Shown piece by piece: positions 8,182-16,964 of a DNA stretch of 64,000 nucleotides. Numbering within the stretch: position 1 is the first letter of the stretch; every line of letters begins with the position of its first letter. The DNA lies in contig JALSHH010000040.1 of assembly GCA_026982335.1 (NCBI GenBank), positions 1-64,000 of the forward strand, given 5' to 3'. The position numbers were made by a program, and so were the translations under genes. The notes under the pieces were generated by a model that had not been told where the DNA came from, did not search any database, and saw only the letters and a program-made list of their open reading frames with translations. Origin of the DNA: Phycisphaerales bacterium (GTDB taxonomy: Bacteria > Planctomycetota > Phycisphaerae > Phycisphaerales > UBA1924).

Positions 8182-9602
8182 TTGCTCAGCAGCTTGATGA
8201 TTCGGTGCACACGCTTTGGGGTTTGACTCCGGTGCAGCTTCATGCTCGGTTTTGGAAATCTCGTGGGATTCAGGTCGTGCCCAACGGCTCGCCTGGAATC
8301 GAGATTGACAAAGGGGCCGAGCTCTACCTTTTGGTGAGCCGATCGCAGCTTGTGGTGATGCCTTTGACCAAACTTCTCGAGATCATGTGCTGGCTCAATC
8401 CGGATTTGCTGATGATTCGGCTCGCTGAACGGGCGGATCGAGACTATCGGGAAATTGTTGATGCGCGTCCTGATGGCCATTTTTTACGGTTTCGGCGGGT
8501 GTATGAAGCGAGGAAAAGCCAGCGACAATCTCGTGTCGGATTAACCTCAAATCCAGATTTGGCGCTCGATTGGGCATCGATGGAAGATGCGGATATGCCA
8601 TGGAGGAAGCTGCGAGACATTGTTCCGCCAGACCTTTGCGCCGGGGTACGATCCCAAGGGCATGTGTATAACCAAGAATCGGATATCGAATGTGCCCGAT
8701 TTGTTCAGGATCTCGCTGGGCAGTGGAAGCATCCGCTTTCGACCATTTCGCGTGTAGAGCGCATTGGCAAGGAGAGTTGGGAGGATATTGATGCGAACCC
8801 GACCAATCCTGAGGCACTCACCGGACCGATTTGGATCGGGGCTGGGCGTTCGATTCCTGAGGGAAAATCTGGCGTTGGGCCCGCGGTGCTCTGGGATGAT
8901 CCGGCAGTGCGTCCGGTTCCCGATGAGGTCGAGTGGAAAGATATCGAGGCAGTCCAGGTTCGTCCAGAACGGCGGATTGATGAAGCGGCGACCTATACTT
9001 CGAGTGCGTTCAAACGCGTGTTTGATATCGTGTTTGCAGTCTTGGCGTTGATGCTGACGCTTCCTTTGTATCCGTTTATTATTCTTGCGATCTGGATCGA
9101 GGATCGGTCGCCGATCTTCTTTGCCCATACGCGTGAATCGAACCATGGGCGGGAGTTCGGATGCCTTAAGTTTCGGACAATGTATCGCAATGCTGAGGAG
9201 ATGAAGGCGGAGTTGGCATCTCAGAACAAGGCAGATGGGCCTCAGTTTTTTATGGAGAAGGATCCACGGATCACGAAGGTTGGCAGCGTGCTGCGCAAGC
9301 TCCAACTCGACGAGTTGCCTCAGTTTTTCAATGTGCTCATGGGACACATGTCGGTCGTTGGTCCGCGTCCAAGTCCGTTTTCTGAGAATCAACTTTGTCC
9401 CGGTTGGCGTGAAGCCAGGCTTAGTGTTCGTCCGGGGGTGACGGGGCTATGGCAGGTTCGGCGAACACGATCAGATGGCGCAGATTTTCAAGAGTGGATA
9501 CGGTACGATATTGAGTATGTGGAGCGAGCAACCTTCATGCTCGATCTTTATATTATCTGGAAAACAATTGCAATGGTCTTCTCTGCGCTCGCTCGCAGGT
9601 GA
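8178..9602 (+). CDS. polyprenyl-phosphate sugar-1-phosphate transferase with long N-terminal extension
   Basis: 474 residues. Residues about 275-474 form the bacterial sugar transferase domain (WcaJ/WbaP type): a membrane hairpin starting at KRVFDI, then CLKFRTMY, KLQLDELPQFFNVL, SVVGPRP and RPGVTGLWQV. This enzyme loads the first sugar phosphate onto undecaprenyl phosphate and starts repeat-unit synthesis. The first about 275 residues replace the usual membrane and CoA-binding-like region. They are predicted soluble and contain a beta-helix-like stretch, GPIWIGAGRSIPEG then GPAVLWDD, like that in NDP-sugar synthases. It overlaps the kinase gene by ATGA and the TPR gene follows after 15 bp. 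Confidence 0.92.
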   Translation: MIAQQLDDSVHTLWGLTPVQLHARFWKSRGIQVVPNGSPGIEIDKGAELYLLVSRSQLVVMPLTKLLEIMCWLNPDLLMIRLAERADRDYREIVDARPDGHFLRFRRVYEARKSQRQSRVGLTSNPDLALDWASMEDADMPWRKLRDIVPPDLCAGVRSQGHVYNQESDIECARFVQDLAGQWKHPLSTISRVERIGKESWEDIDANPTNPEALTGPIWIGAGRSIPEGKSGVGPAVLWDDPAVRPVPDEVEWKDIEAVQVRPERRIDEAATYTSSAFKRVFDIVFAVLALMLTLPLYPFIILAIWIEDRSPIFFAHTRESNHGREFGCLKFRTMYRNAEEMKAELASQNKADGPQFFMEKDPRITKVGSVLRKLQLDELPQFFNVLMGHMSVVGPRPSPFSENQLCPGWREARLSVRPGVTGLWQVRRTRSDGADFQEWIRYDIEYVERATFMLDLYIIWKTIAMVFSALARR

Positions 9603-9617
9603 TTCAGAAAGGTTTAC

Positions 9618-12600
9618 ATGGCGCTCAAACCAAGAACATTCCGGCGGGTTGTTCTCATCGGTTCACTTGTGAGTATCATGGTGACGCTTGCATTTGGATA
9701 CTTTGTGGTTCGGCCTTGGCAAAAACATCGCACGGTTGATTCGATGCTTGCCGAGGGGATGGCTGCTGCCCAAGAGGGCGATCATGTGAACGCGACGGTT
9801 CTCATAGGGAGGTATTTGAACCGAACGGATGATCCAGACCCGGAAGTACTTCTTACTTTTTCTCGGTCAAGAGTGAAGTACCAGTCGAGTGACTTTGGGC
9901 ATATTCGGGTGGCGATTCAGACTTATCGTTCGTATTTGGCTTTGGTTCCCGACGATGTGAAAGTCGCCAAAGAGCTTCTTCCTTTGTTCAATTTGGCAGG
10001 GATGCATCTTGACGCCAGGGAGCTTGCGCAGACATTGCGGACGGAGCATCACGATACTTCTCTTGAAGTAATCCGTGAAGAAATTGATGCCCGCGCAGAA
10101 CTCGACGAGGATGACCCACTTATCGAGCAACTCTTGGTGATGAGCGTCGAGCATCCCGATGCGAGGTTTCGTGACTTGTTTCGTTATTTGGGTTGGCTTG
10201 CTCATGCTGATCGGCGTGATGAAGCAAAGAGTTTTATCAACGCAAGGCTTGCGTCGGATCCGAACAATGTTGATACCAGACTCGCAGCCCTTTGGGGGCA
10301 AATTACCGGAGGAGATGAACTCAGTATTGAACTTATCGATACCTATGTTCAAGAACTCTGCACATTGCTCGGGCTTGATTCACAAACAAAACAGTGGAGT
10401 GCTGAGCCAACATTTTTGACCACTGAGATGACGATATTTGTTGACAAGCTATTCAACGGATTTCGCAGGCCAGACCTTTCGTTGGCAGTCCGGCTTGCCT
10501 CGGCGAAGGTTATAGGCGATACCGATAGCATGATGTGGGCAGCACGCAGACTTTACTGGGCAGGTGACCTTGAGATGCTTGCCCAGCTCACAACTCAAAA
10601 TGCATCGGATGAACCTGTTCCTGATGTGCTGGGATATCAGATTCTTGCCCTCCGACAGAGTGGCGACGAGGAGTCGGAATCGAGTTTACGCTCCGAGCTC
10701 GATACGATTGAGCTTGATTTCCGGGCCAAAGCATGGAGTCACCTCTTTGAGGGATTGGATTTGCTTGAGGAGGATGAAACCGTCCTTGCTCGGGCCAAGG
10801 TGAAGAAGGCGCTGGCACTATATCCCGTTGAGCCTACTTTCTACCTCGTCTCGGGGGATGTATTTGCGCGTCATGGGAGACTTGCTCAGGCGCATGAGCA
10901 ATGGGTACAGGCGCAGGAAATTGTCTCGGAACTCGTTGGGAGGATTGGGTGGCTGGACCCATCGATTAGGATGATCAATGCCTATGCCAAGGCAGGGCGC
11001 CTGTCCGAGGTACTCGATGAAGTGAACCGACTCGTTGAAATTGCGCCTGAGAACCCGGTTTCCACGATGATCTGGTTGCGTTCATATGCGTCGCTTGCAA
11101 GAAATAACGAGCTTGATCGCTCGGCAACCCAGAGTATCCTGCTTCGTTTTGAAGAAGTTCGATCGGCGCTGTCCGCAGAGCAGCAGGCGGTGATTTCGCC
11201 TCAGATTGCGACACTCTATGCGTCAATTGGTCAAGACGACGATGCCCGGGCGGTGCTTACCAGCGCGCTCTCGTCTTCGCCTGACGAGCAAGTGTTGCTT
11301 GACCTTCTCGAGGTGGACCAGCGTTATCGACTTGGAGTTGCCCAATCGGTGGACATCAACACCGACGCGTTGGTGCTTTCTTCGCCTGATCGTGCGCTAA
11401 GGCATGCGCTCAATATTTTTGCAAAAACCCAGGAAATTGAAGCTGGGCTTGCAATTGTCGAAGAAGGTGCGCAGTTGGCGGACGAGGAGAAGTCGTATGT
11501 ATGGGCATTGGCGCGTGCCCGGTATCTTGATGCGGTTGAAACTTCCGAGACGGAGGAGCCTCGGGCACCACAAGCGTGGTTGGATTTGCGTAGAGCGTAT
11601 CCTGATGGCATTGATTTGTTGTATCAAATTGTCGAGTCGAATGCAATTGGAAGAAATTTGGAACTTGTCAATGAGCTTATCAATGAGATTGTTGACAAGA
11701 CATCGACAAGTGGTCAGACGCTTCCGTCGCGTTTGCGTCTTGCCCGGGCTTGGGCGATTATGAGCACGGGGGGCCAAGGGCACCCTCCGGTGAAATCAAT
11801 GCGAGATCAGGCGATCGAGATTGTTCGATCGGTCGTGGCCAGCGAGCCTGAGAATATCAAAGCGCGCAATATGCTTGGACGCTTACTGGCGATGAAACCG
11901 TCGCCAACTTTGAGTAATCCTGAGGATCTCTTTGAGCCTGACATCAAGGGGGCAGTTGAGCAGTATGTGACGATTTCACGCCAGCTCAAGGGGCGGGTTG
12001 CCCAGCAGTATTTGCTTGAAGCAATTGATTTGAGCTTTGAATACGATGATGAGGACGAGGCAAGACAGTACCTGATCGAGTTTGATTCAAGATTTCCGAA
12101 TGATTTTGATGCGCTTCCTCATGTGGCGCGTCGTTTTGAGAATATCAATGAACTTGATTATGCTGCTGAAATTTATAGCCGAATCTATCAGCATTCGGAC
12201 TCAGTCAGGGAGAAGGTTGATGCGGGGCTTTCATTGATTAATGTTTATAGTGCACAAAATGAGCGCAGGCTTGTTTTGGCGTTGTTGAAGGATCTTCGAG
12301 ATGAGCCCAAGATGGATGCGGATCAGCTTCTTGATTTGGCATCGCTGCACGCCCGGAATGGATACAGACCCGAAGGGGATCTACTTGCCCAGAGTGGTGA
12401 GCGCTATGGGCTCGACTCGATTGAAGCAAAAATGGTCTATGCCAAGTACGTCGGGGCGTTTATTTCAGGGGAGGCATTTGAAACAGCACTCAAAGAGGCG
12501 ATTGCGTTTGATCCGACCAACGAGGAGGCGTGGACGCTGCTCATCCAGCGCCTTGTCCGTGCACAACGGTTTGATGAAGCCCAAGAGGCAGTTGGTTTGG

Positions 12601-14135
12601 CTCTTGCTCAGTTGCCTGAGAGTAAGGGGCTGCGTGCGTTGTCTGTGTTGGCCCAAGGGGAGCTTGAGTCTGCTTCAGTGTTGTTTGAGACCGGTGCCAT
12701 CGAACCCAACGACTTTGTTCGCGAGGCGGTTGATCGAGTTGATGCGTACATGGCTGGGAAGGGGAATGCGACGGCCGACGAGCAGATTTCCATGCTGATT
12801 TCAATGCTCGATCGGTTCCCTGATTTTCCACCAGTCCAACGGTTTGCGCTGAGTGAACTCGACAATACCGGGCTCAATCCTGTCTTGGTCGCAGAGTATG
12901 CTGATCGAGCTGCTCGGAAGATGCCTGGCGATTCGTTGATTATGGGGATCGCGGGCCATGCGTATCTAAGAGCTTCGAAACCGAATGATGCGTTGCGCAT
13001 CGCTCGGCTTTGGCGTGCCAATGTGTCTGGGTCGCCTCTGGAGCCTGATTTGATTACTGCGCAAGCGATGATTCGTCTCAAAAATTATGAGGAGGCAGCG
13101 AGTACGATCAGGCCTTATGTGCTCGGGGCGATCGAGAAGCCAAATAAGGAGTTGAATGCATCGATTCTCCATGTCTATTCGCATGCTCAGCTTATGCAAG
13201 GCGAAGACCCACAGGTCACTGCCGATCGACTTGCACCATTGCTCGAAGGAAAGAATCCTTTGGCAAAGCGGGTTTGGTTGAATCTTGCGATGGGGTCAGT
13301 GCCTACGCATGAGGAGGCTGCCCGTTGGATCGAACGCTTAACTTCGTATGCAACGCCCGAGGACATACCGGCCATTGCCAATGCTTGGCTGGGGATCATT
13401 GAGCGTTTTGATGATCCGCTTGCTGAGTATGCACAGGTGGCGATTGAGTTATTCGAACCAATTGTGGACTCTGAGCCTGAGAACCCGTTGTATATGGGGA
13501 CCCTCGGACGTTTGTACTTTGAACTTTCGCAGATGACTGAGGATCAAACCCAGGAACAGGATTTACTCAAAAAGGCAGCGGGAATAATGGAGCGGGCGGA
13601 TCAGGTTGAGCCTGCGAATCCTGCGTTCCTTGCTCAGTCTGCGATGTTTGAGATGCTCGCGAATGATCTCCCGGCTGCCGAATCCAAGTATCGTGAACTT
13701 CTTGTTCGGGATCTGCCCCCCGGTCGTTTTCTTGGCACGGTTCTCAATAATCTCGCGATGCTTATCGAGCGCCAGACGAAAGATACTCAGAAGCTCGAGG
13801 AGGCGTTTGAACTGAGCGTGCGAGCGACTGGTATGTTTGAGGATCCCGCATTCTGGGGGACTCGAGGGTGGGTTGCGTTGGCATTGGACCGATTAGATGA
13901 GGCAGAATCATCATTTCGTCAGGCAGTGGGCCAGGACGGCGATAGACTCGAGGGCTGGGCCGGGCTTGCCATTGTTCACTACCAGCTTGGTTCGTCACGA
14001 GCCGATGATGCGGCGGATTCGTTCGGGCGGGTCGTAGAGCTCATGAATGCAGCGTCAACTCCAATTGATGATGACCTGATCGATCGGCTCAAAAATCAAG
14101 GCGATGAGCAGTGGACTTCTGTTTTGGTCCCATAA
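9618..14135 (+). CDS. giant membrane-anchored TPR protein of the exopolysaccharide operon
   Basis: 1505 residues with a single N-terminal membrane helix (about 11-31) and then almost entirely helical TPR-like repeats. Examples are YAKAGRLSEVLDEVNRLVEIAPENP and the last block with RLDEAESSFRQAVGQDG. AAAGG lies a few bases before ATG 9618. It ends the operon, so it is probably a periplasmic scaffold that binds exopolysaccharide assembly or export proteins, like the TPR proteins of PEP-CTERM/exopolysaccharide loci (PrsT, PelB/BcsC-like). No beta-barrel export domain is seen at the C-terminus, so if it serves in export the pore must be another protein. The partner is unknown. Confidence 0.8.
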   Translation: MALKPRTFRRVVLIGSLVSIMVTLAFGYFVVRPWQKHRTVDSMLAEGMAAAQEGDHVNATVLIGRYLNRTDDPDPEVLLTFSRSRVKYQSSDFGHIRVAIQTYRSYLALVPDDVKVAKELLPLFNLAGMHLDARELAQTLRTEHHDTSLEVIREEIDARAELDEDDPLIEQLLVMSVEHPDARFRDLFRYLGWLAHADRRDEAKSFINARLASDPNNVDTRLAALWGQITGGDELSIELIDTYVQELCTLLGLDSQTKQWSAEPTFLTTEMTIFVDKLFNGFRRPDLSLAVRLASAKVIGDTDSMMWAARRLYWAGDLEMLAQLTTQNASDEPVPDVLGYQILALRQSGDEESESSLRSELDTIELDFRAKAWSHLFEGLDLLEEDETVLARAKVKKALALYPVEPTFYLVSGDVFARHGRLAQAHEQWVQAQEIVSELVGRIGWLDPSIRMINAYAKAGRLSEVLDEVNRLVEIAPENPVSTMIWLRSYASLARNNELDRSATQSILLRFEEVRSALSAEQQAVISPQIATLYASIGQDDDARAVLTSALSSSPDEQVLLDLLEVDQRYRLGVAQSVDINTDALVLSSPDRALRHALNIFAKTQEIEAGLAIVEEGAQLADEEKSYVWALARARYLDAVETSETEEPRAPQAWLDLRRAYPDGIDLLYQIVESNAIGRNLELVNELINEIVDKTSTSGQTLPSRLRLARAWAIMSTGGQGHPPVKSMRDQAIEIVRSVVASEPENIKARNMLGRLLAMKPSPTLSNPEDLFEPDIKGAVEQYVTISRQLKGRVAQQYLLEAIDLSFEYDDEDEARQYLIEFDSRFPNDFDALPHVARRFENINELDYAAEIYSRIYQHSDSVREKVDAGLSLINVYSAQNERRLVLALLKDLRDEPKMDADQLLDLASLHARNGYRPEGDLLAQSGERYGLDSIEAKMVYAKYVGAFISGEAFETALKEAIAFDPTNEEAWTLLIQRLVRAQRFDEAQEAVGLALAQLPESKGLRALSVLAQGELESASVLFETGAIEPNDFVREAVDRVDAYMAGKGNATADEQISMLISMLDRFPDFPPVQRFALSELDNTGLNPVLVAEYADRAARKMPGDSLIMGIAGHAYLRASKPNDALRIARLWRANVSGSPLEPDLITAQAMIRLKNYEEAASTIRPYVLGAIEKPNKELNASILHVYSHAQLMQGEDPQVTADRLAPLLEGKNPLAKRVWLNLAMGSVPTHEEAARWIERLTSYATPEDIPAIANAWLGIIERFDDPLAEYAQVAIELFEPIVDSEPENPLYMGTLGRLYFELSQMTEDQTQEQDLLKKAAGIMERADQVEPANPAFLAQSAMFEMLANDLPAAESKYRELLVRDLPPGRFLGTVLNNLAMLIERQTKDTQKLEEAFELSVRATGMFEDPAFWGTRGWVALALDRLDEAESSFRQAVGQDGDRLEGWAGLAIVHYQLGSSRADDAADSFGRVVELMNAASTPIDDDLIDRLKNQGDEQWTSVLVP

Positions 14136-14646
14136 TGAGACCATAATGTGGGATGGTATATTTGTGAGAGAGGTTATATTGCCAGCCTTCACCGTTAGTG
14201 GAAGGGGCGTGCGTGTGTAAGGCCAGGATCACGGTTGGTGGTATGGCATAGGGCGTAGACAGACAATGGCCAAAATGGGCTGTTTTCGATGAGGTGACGG
14301 GGGCAGAGACTCCGAATCATGGTCAAAACGGATGAGATATGCATCCAATAACCATAGATCTGAAGCAGGTTTTGAACCAAAATACGGTAACGGGGTGAAA
14401 AATACAAGATTTTTCTTTCTCTTGGGGTTTTATCCTGTGGTGGGTAAAAAAGCTGTGCTATAGTACGGGCGTTGTCGTGCGTTGTAGAGGGCGTGGCGAC
14501 TTGGCGACTTGTTGGGGCTGGTCGCTGCCGGTTTATGCAGCAGAACGGTTTTGGAAATAGAATTTGGAAAAGAAAATCCATTTCACAGAGTGAGCGCTTT
14601 TGTTTCGGTAAAGCGACAGTATCAAAAAGGATTGAGGGAAGTAAAA
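14136..14646. other. gene-free stretch before the PEP-CTERM gene
   Basis: 511 bp with no convincing gene on either strand. It holds two CATAATG copies close to the upstream stop codon and a possible weak promoter near 14436-14464. There is no clear terminator for the large operon, so read-through into the PEP-CTERM gene is possible. Confidence 0.5.
14436..14464 (+). promoter_or_regulatory. possible weak promoter for the PEP-CTERM protein
   Basis: TATAGT (14459-14464) matches a -10 box in 5 of 6 positions. The -35 region 17 nt upstream is only TGTGGT. The leader would be about 175 nt. Confidence 0.25.
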
Positions 14647-15402
14647 ATGAAGAAGTGTACAGTAGTTGTTGCAGCGGTTGTTGCTGCATCGTCCGGGTTG
14701 GCTTTTGCGCAGTTTGATGCGTACTACGATGGAAGCCAGAGCCGACTCGTTGGTGGGGCATTTGATGTCACTTGGGCTTCTGCGGGCACCTATGATGGTG
14801 TGGCGCATTCAACAGGTGATCTGATCGGTACCTATGGTGCTGGGAGTCTTGCATACACCTATGATGGCCCCGGTGATCGCGGTGCTGGACAGTATGCTGA
14901 TGGTTCTTTCAACGGGTTCTGTATTGAGCTCCAAAGCATTGCTGGTGGAACACGCACCTACGATGTGATCGAAATCGCGGATGCTCCAAATCCTGCGCCA
15001 GGTCTTGGTGGCGATGGATACGACATTCTTGATCAGATTGAAGTCAAAGCCGTTGTTGCTGCAGCGATTGATTTGGGATGGATCAACAACGATCTTTCTG
15101 CATCTGGTGCCGTGTCCAACGGTCAGCTTGCTGCGATTCAGGGGATGATCTGGACAATGGTCTTTGATGATGCTGTGGTTACGGCAAACTATGGGTTCGT
15201 TGCCGGATACATGCAGGATATTCAAGACCGAATTGACTTCATGGAGCTCAATGGCATGGGTCAGAATGTCGCAGGTCTTCGTGTGATGGCCAATGCTGAT
15301 TCTCAAGACCAGCTCTATGTTGTGCCACTTCCACCAGCTGCATTCGCAGGTCTTTTGACACTCGGCGGGCTTGGTGGTTTCTCACGGCTTCGTCGCCGAT
15401 AA
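14647..15402 (+). CDS. PEP-CTERM surface protein, PLP variant
   Basis: 251 residues from ATG 14647, preceded by GAGGGAAG. There is a signal peptide (about 1-21, likely cut after A21) and a C-terminal sorting signal: PLPPAAF (227-233), a short hydrophobic stretch (to about 245) and RLRRR at the very end. This PLP form is known from Phycisphaerae, and the exosortase at 4364 is the probable processing enzyme. Residues 90-95 (GFCIEL, C92) and 160-169 (QLAAIQGMIW, Q165) resemble the Cys and Gln segments of thioester-forming adhesin domains. That link is inference. The gene is alone, directly after the exopolysaccharide operon, with its own terminator. Confidence 0.88.
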   Translation: MKKCTVVVAAVVAASSGLAFAQFDAYYDGSQSRLVGGAFDVTWASAGTYDGVAHSTGDLIGTYGAGSLAYTYDGPGDRGAGQYADGSFNGFCIELQSIAGGTRTYDVIEIADAPNPAPGLGGDGYDILDQIEVKAVVAAAIDLGWINNDLSASGAVSNGQLAAIQGMIWTMVFDDAVVTANYGFVAGYMQDIQDRIDFMELNGMGQNVAGLRVMANADSQDQLYVVPLPPAAFAGLLTLGGLGGFSRLRRR

Positions 15403-15440
15403 GAAGCTCGACTGTTTGTAAGCGACCGTTTTAAACTTTT

Positions 15441-15470
15441 ACGGGAGAGGTAGTGCCTCTTCCGTTTTTC
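15441..15470 (+). terminator. Rho-independent terminator after the PEP-CTERM gene
   Basis: ACGGGAGAGG and CCTCTTCCGT pair over 10 bp (one G-U) around TAGTG, then TTTTTC. On the minus strand the hairpin is followed by A-rich DNA, so it serves the plus-strand gene only. Confidence 0.9.
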
Positions 15471-15530
15471 TTGCGCACCACATGAAGACCGATGTGCGAG
15501 CGGCAGTAGAGCAGGCTTATTTATGCTGAC

Positions 15531-16433
15531 TCAGAAGTCTCGTGTTTGTTGGGTAGAGATCGCATCGAGTACCTGGTGAAGGTGCAAAGTCCAAGATCCG
15601 AGCGACCCCAGCAGATTGGTGGAATCGACAATGTCGAGTGTTGAGTAGCTCGGACGGGGTGCGGGGCGGGGGTAGGTGTCTGAGTTGCATGGGAGGATTT
15701 TGCATTCGAGGTCGGCGTACTTGACGATTGCGCGGGCAAAATCGAACCAGGTGCATTCGTCATTGTCGGTGAGGTGCCAGAGGCCTTGGGCGCCGTTGAG
15801 ATAGAGGGCCAATGAAGACTGGGCAAGGTGCTGGGCACTTGTTGGTCGCCCACGCTGATCGTTGACGACGCGGAGCTCGGTGCGAGATTGGGCAAGATTT
15901 CTGATGGTGCGCACAAAGTTTGATCCCCACGGGGCGTATACCCAGCTTGTGCGGATGAGGATATGTGAAGCATCTGATTGTGCGAGGAGTGATTCGCCGA
16001 GGGCTTTGGATCGCCCATAGGCGTTGATTGGGTTAATTGGCGCGTCAACGGGGTAGGGTGTGTTGGCATCACCTGAGAACACATAGTCGGTGGAATAGGT
16101 GATCAGGGTCGCGCCATGCTGGTCGCACTGCTGGGCGATTTCTGCAACGGCGTGGGCGTTGGCCCGTGTTGCGTTTTTTTCGTCGGATTCGGCACCGTCG
16201 ACATCTGTCCACGCAGCAGCGTTGACCACGAGGTCGTATTGAGCATCGAGACAGTGTTCGATGGATTGCGGATTCATCAGATCAAACTTGGGGCGAGCGA
16301 TGCCGCAGCATTCGATTTGAAGTGTGTTGAGGTGCTCTATCCATGATCTTCCGACCATGCCAGTGGAGCCGAGCACAAGCACACGCTTTGGTGGTGGGCG
16401 CAATTCAGAAATGGATTGGGTTGCTCGAGCCAT
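15531..16433 (-). CDS. rfbD: dTDP-4-dehydrorhamnose reductase
   Basis: 300-residue short-chain dehydrogenase of the RmlD/RfbD family, which reduces dTDP-4-dehydro-L-rhamnose to dTDP-L-rhamnose. It shows the Rossmann motif GSTGMVG (22-28), STDYVFSG (114-121) and the catalytic pair Y139/K143 in NAYGRSK, all in the usual places and at normal length. Its start codon overlaps the stop of the RmlC-like gene (TAATG), so the two are co-transcribed. The first two enzymes of the pathway (RmlA, RmlB) are not in the window. The last gene of the minus-strand group converges on the PEP-CTERM gene. Confidence 0.92.
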   Translation of the reverse strand: MARATQSISELRPPPKRVLVLGSTGMVGRSWIEHLNTLQIECCGIARPKFDLMNPQSIEHCLDAQYDLVVNAAAWTDVDGAESDEKNATRANAHAVAEIAQQCDQHGATLITYSTDYVFSGDANTPYPVDAPINPINAYGRSKALGESLLAQSDASHILIRTSWVYAPWGSNFVRTIRNLAQSRTELRVVNDQRGRPTSAQHLAQSSLALYLNGAQGLWHLTDNDECTWFDFARAIVKYADLECKILPCNSDTYPRPAPRPSYSTLDIVDSTNLLGSLGSWTLHLHQVLDAISTQQTRDF

Positions 16434-16927
16434 TATTTGTGTTCAACTTCCCATGGAAACCCCGGGAAGGCGTCTGGTGAGACGCGTTCTTCGTCGGGTG
16501 CTTGGGGGTTGTAGTGATGGGTGACATAGTAGAGCAGTCCGGCTTGGGTTGGGCCAACGGTGGCAGCTCCATGCCAGAGCGGTGGAGGGATGACCACGGT
16601 TCCGGGTCGTTTTTCACCAATGACGATCGACCATGCTTGGTTCGTCTCTTGATCGTAGATTCCAACCTTGAGATGCCCGATGAGCCCCATCCAAAAATCA
16701 GTCTGAAGTTGGTGGCGATGCCAGGCTTTGATGACGCCGGGGTATTGCACAGAGAAGTTGACTTGTCCTTGCGGGCCCATCACGCCTTGAAGCTGATTCA
16801 TCAGCGACCATCCTCGGTCGTCGGTGTAATGCGAAGTCGGCACGAACACGGGTACATTTTGGGCCTTGGCGACCTCATGGGCTTCTTCCAATGGGATGTT
16901 TAGGTATTGGGGTTGATGTATATTCAT
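16433..16927 (-). CDS. RmlC-like cupin, dTDP-sugar 3,5-epimerase family
   Basis: 164 residues from ATG at 16927-16925, preceded on the minus strand by AAGG at good distance; a longer in-frame start at 16999 has no such site. The cupin pattern of dTDP-4-dehydrorhamnose 3,5-epimerases is visible: DDRGWSL, VIKAWHRHQLQTDFW (where RmlC has RGLHYQ), GHLKVGIYD, IPPPLWHG and a Tyr-rich THHYNP near the end. The WHRHQ variation means the substrate may not be the rhamnose intermediate, although the neighbouring rmlD supports that role. It lies 37 bp after the ligase gene and overlaps rmlD. Confidence 0.78.
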   Translation of the reverse strand: MNIHQPQYLNIPLEEAHEVAKAQNVPVFVPTSHYTDDRGWSLMNQLQGVMGPQGQVNFSVQYPGVIKAWHRHQLQTDFWMGLIGHLKVGIYDQETNQAWSIVIGEKRPGTVVIPPPLWHGAATVGPTQAGLLYYVTHHYNPQAPDEERVSPDAFPGFPWEVEHK

Positions 16928-16964
16928 GCGGTGTACCTTGTTGTTTAGATTGGGTGTGCTGATT

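Noticed and set aside
8547-9392. Open frame of 281 codons on the minus strand
   Set aside because: It is the reverse frame of the sugar transferase, with Arg/His-rich low-quality protein and no recognisable motif.
14138-14160. Two CATAATG copies after the TPR gene
   Set aside because: Too short to be called a repeat element, and no hairpin with a T-run forms, so it is not a terminator.
14195-14761. Minus-strand frame of 188 codons next to the PEP-CTERM gene
   Set aside because: It overlaps the start of the PEP-CTERM gene, lacks a ribosome site and encodes a composition typical of a chance frame.
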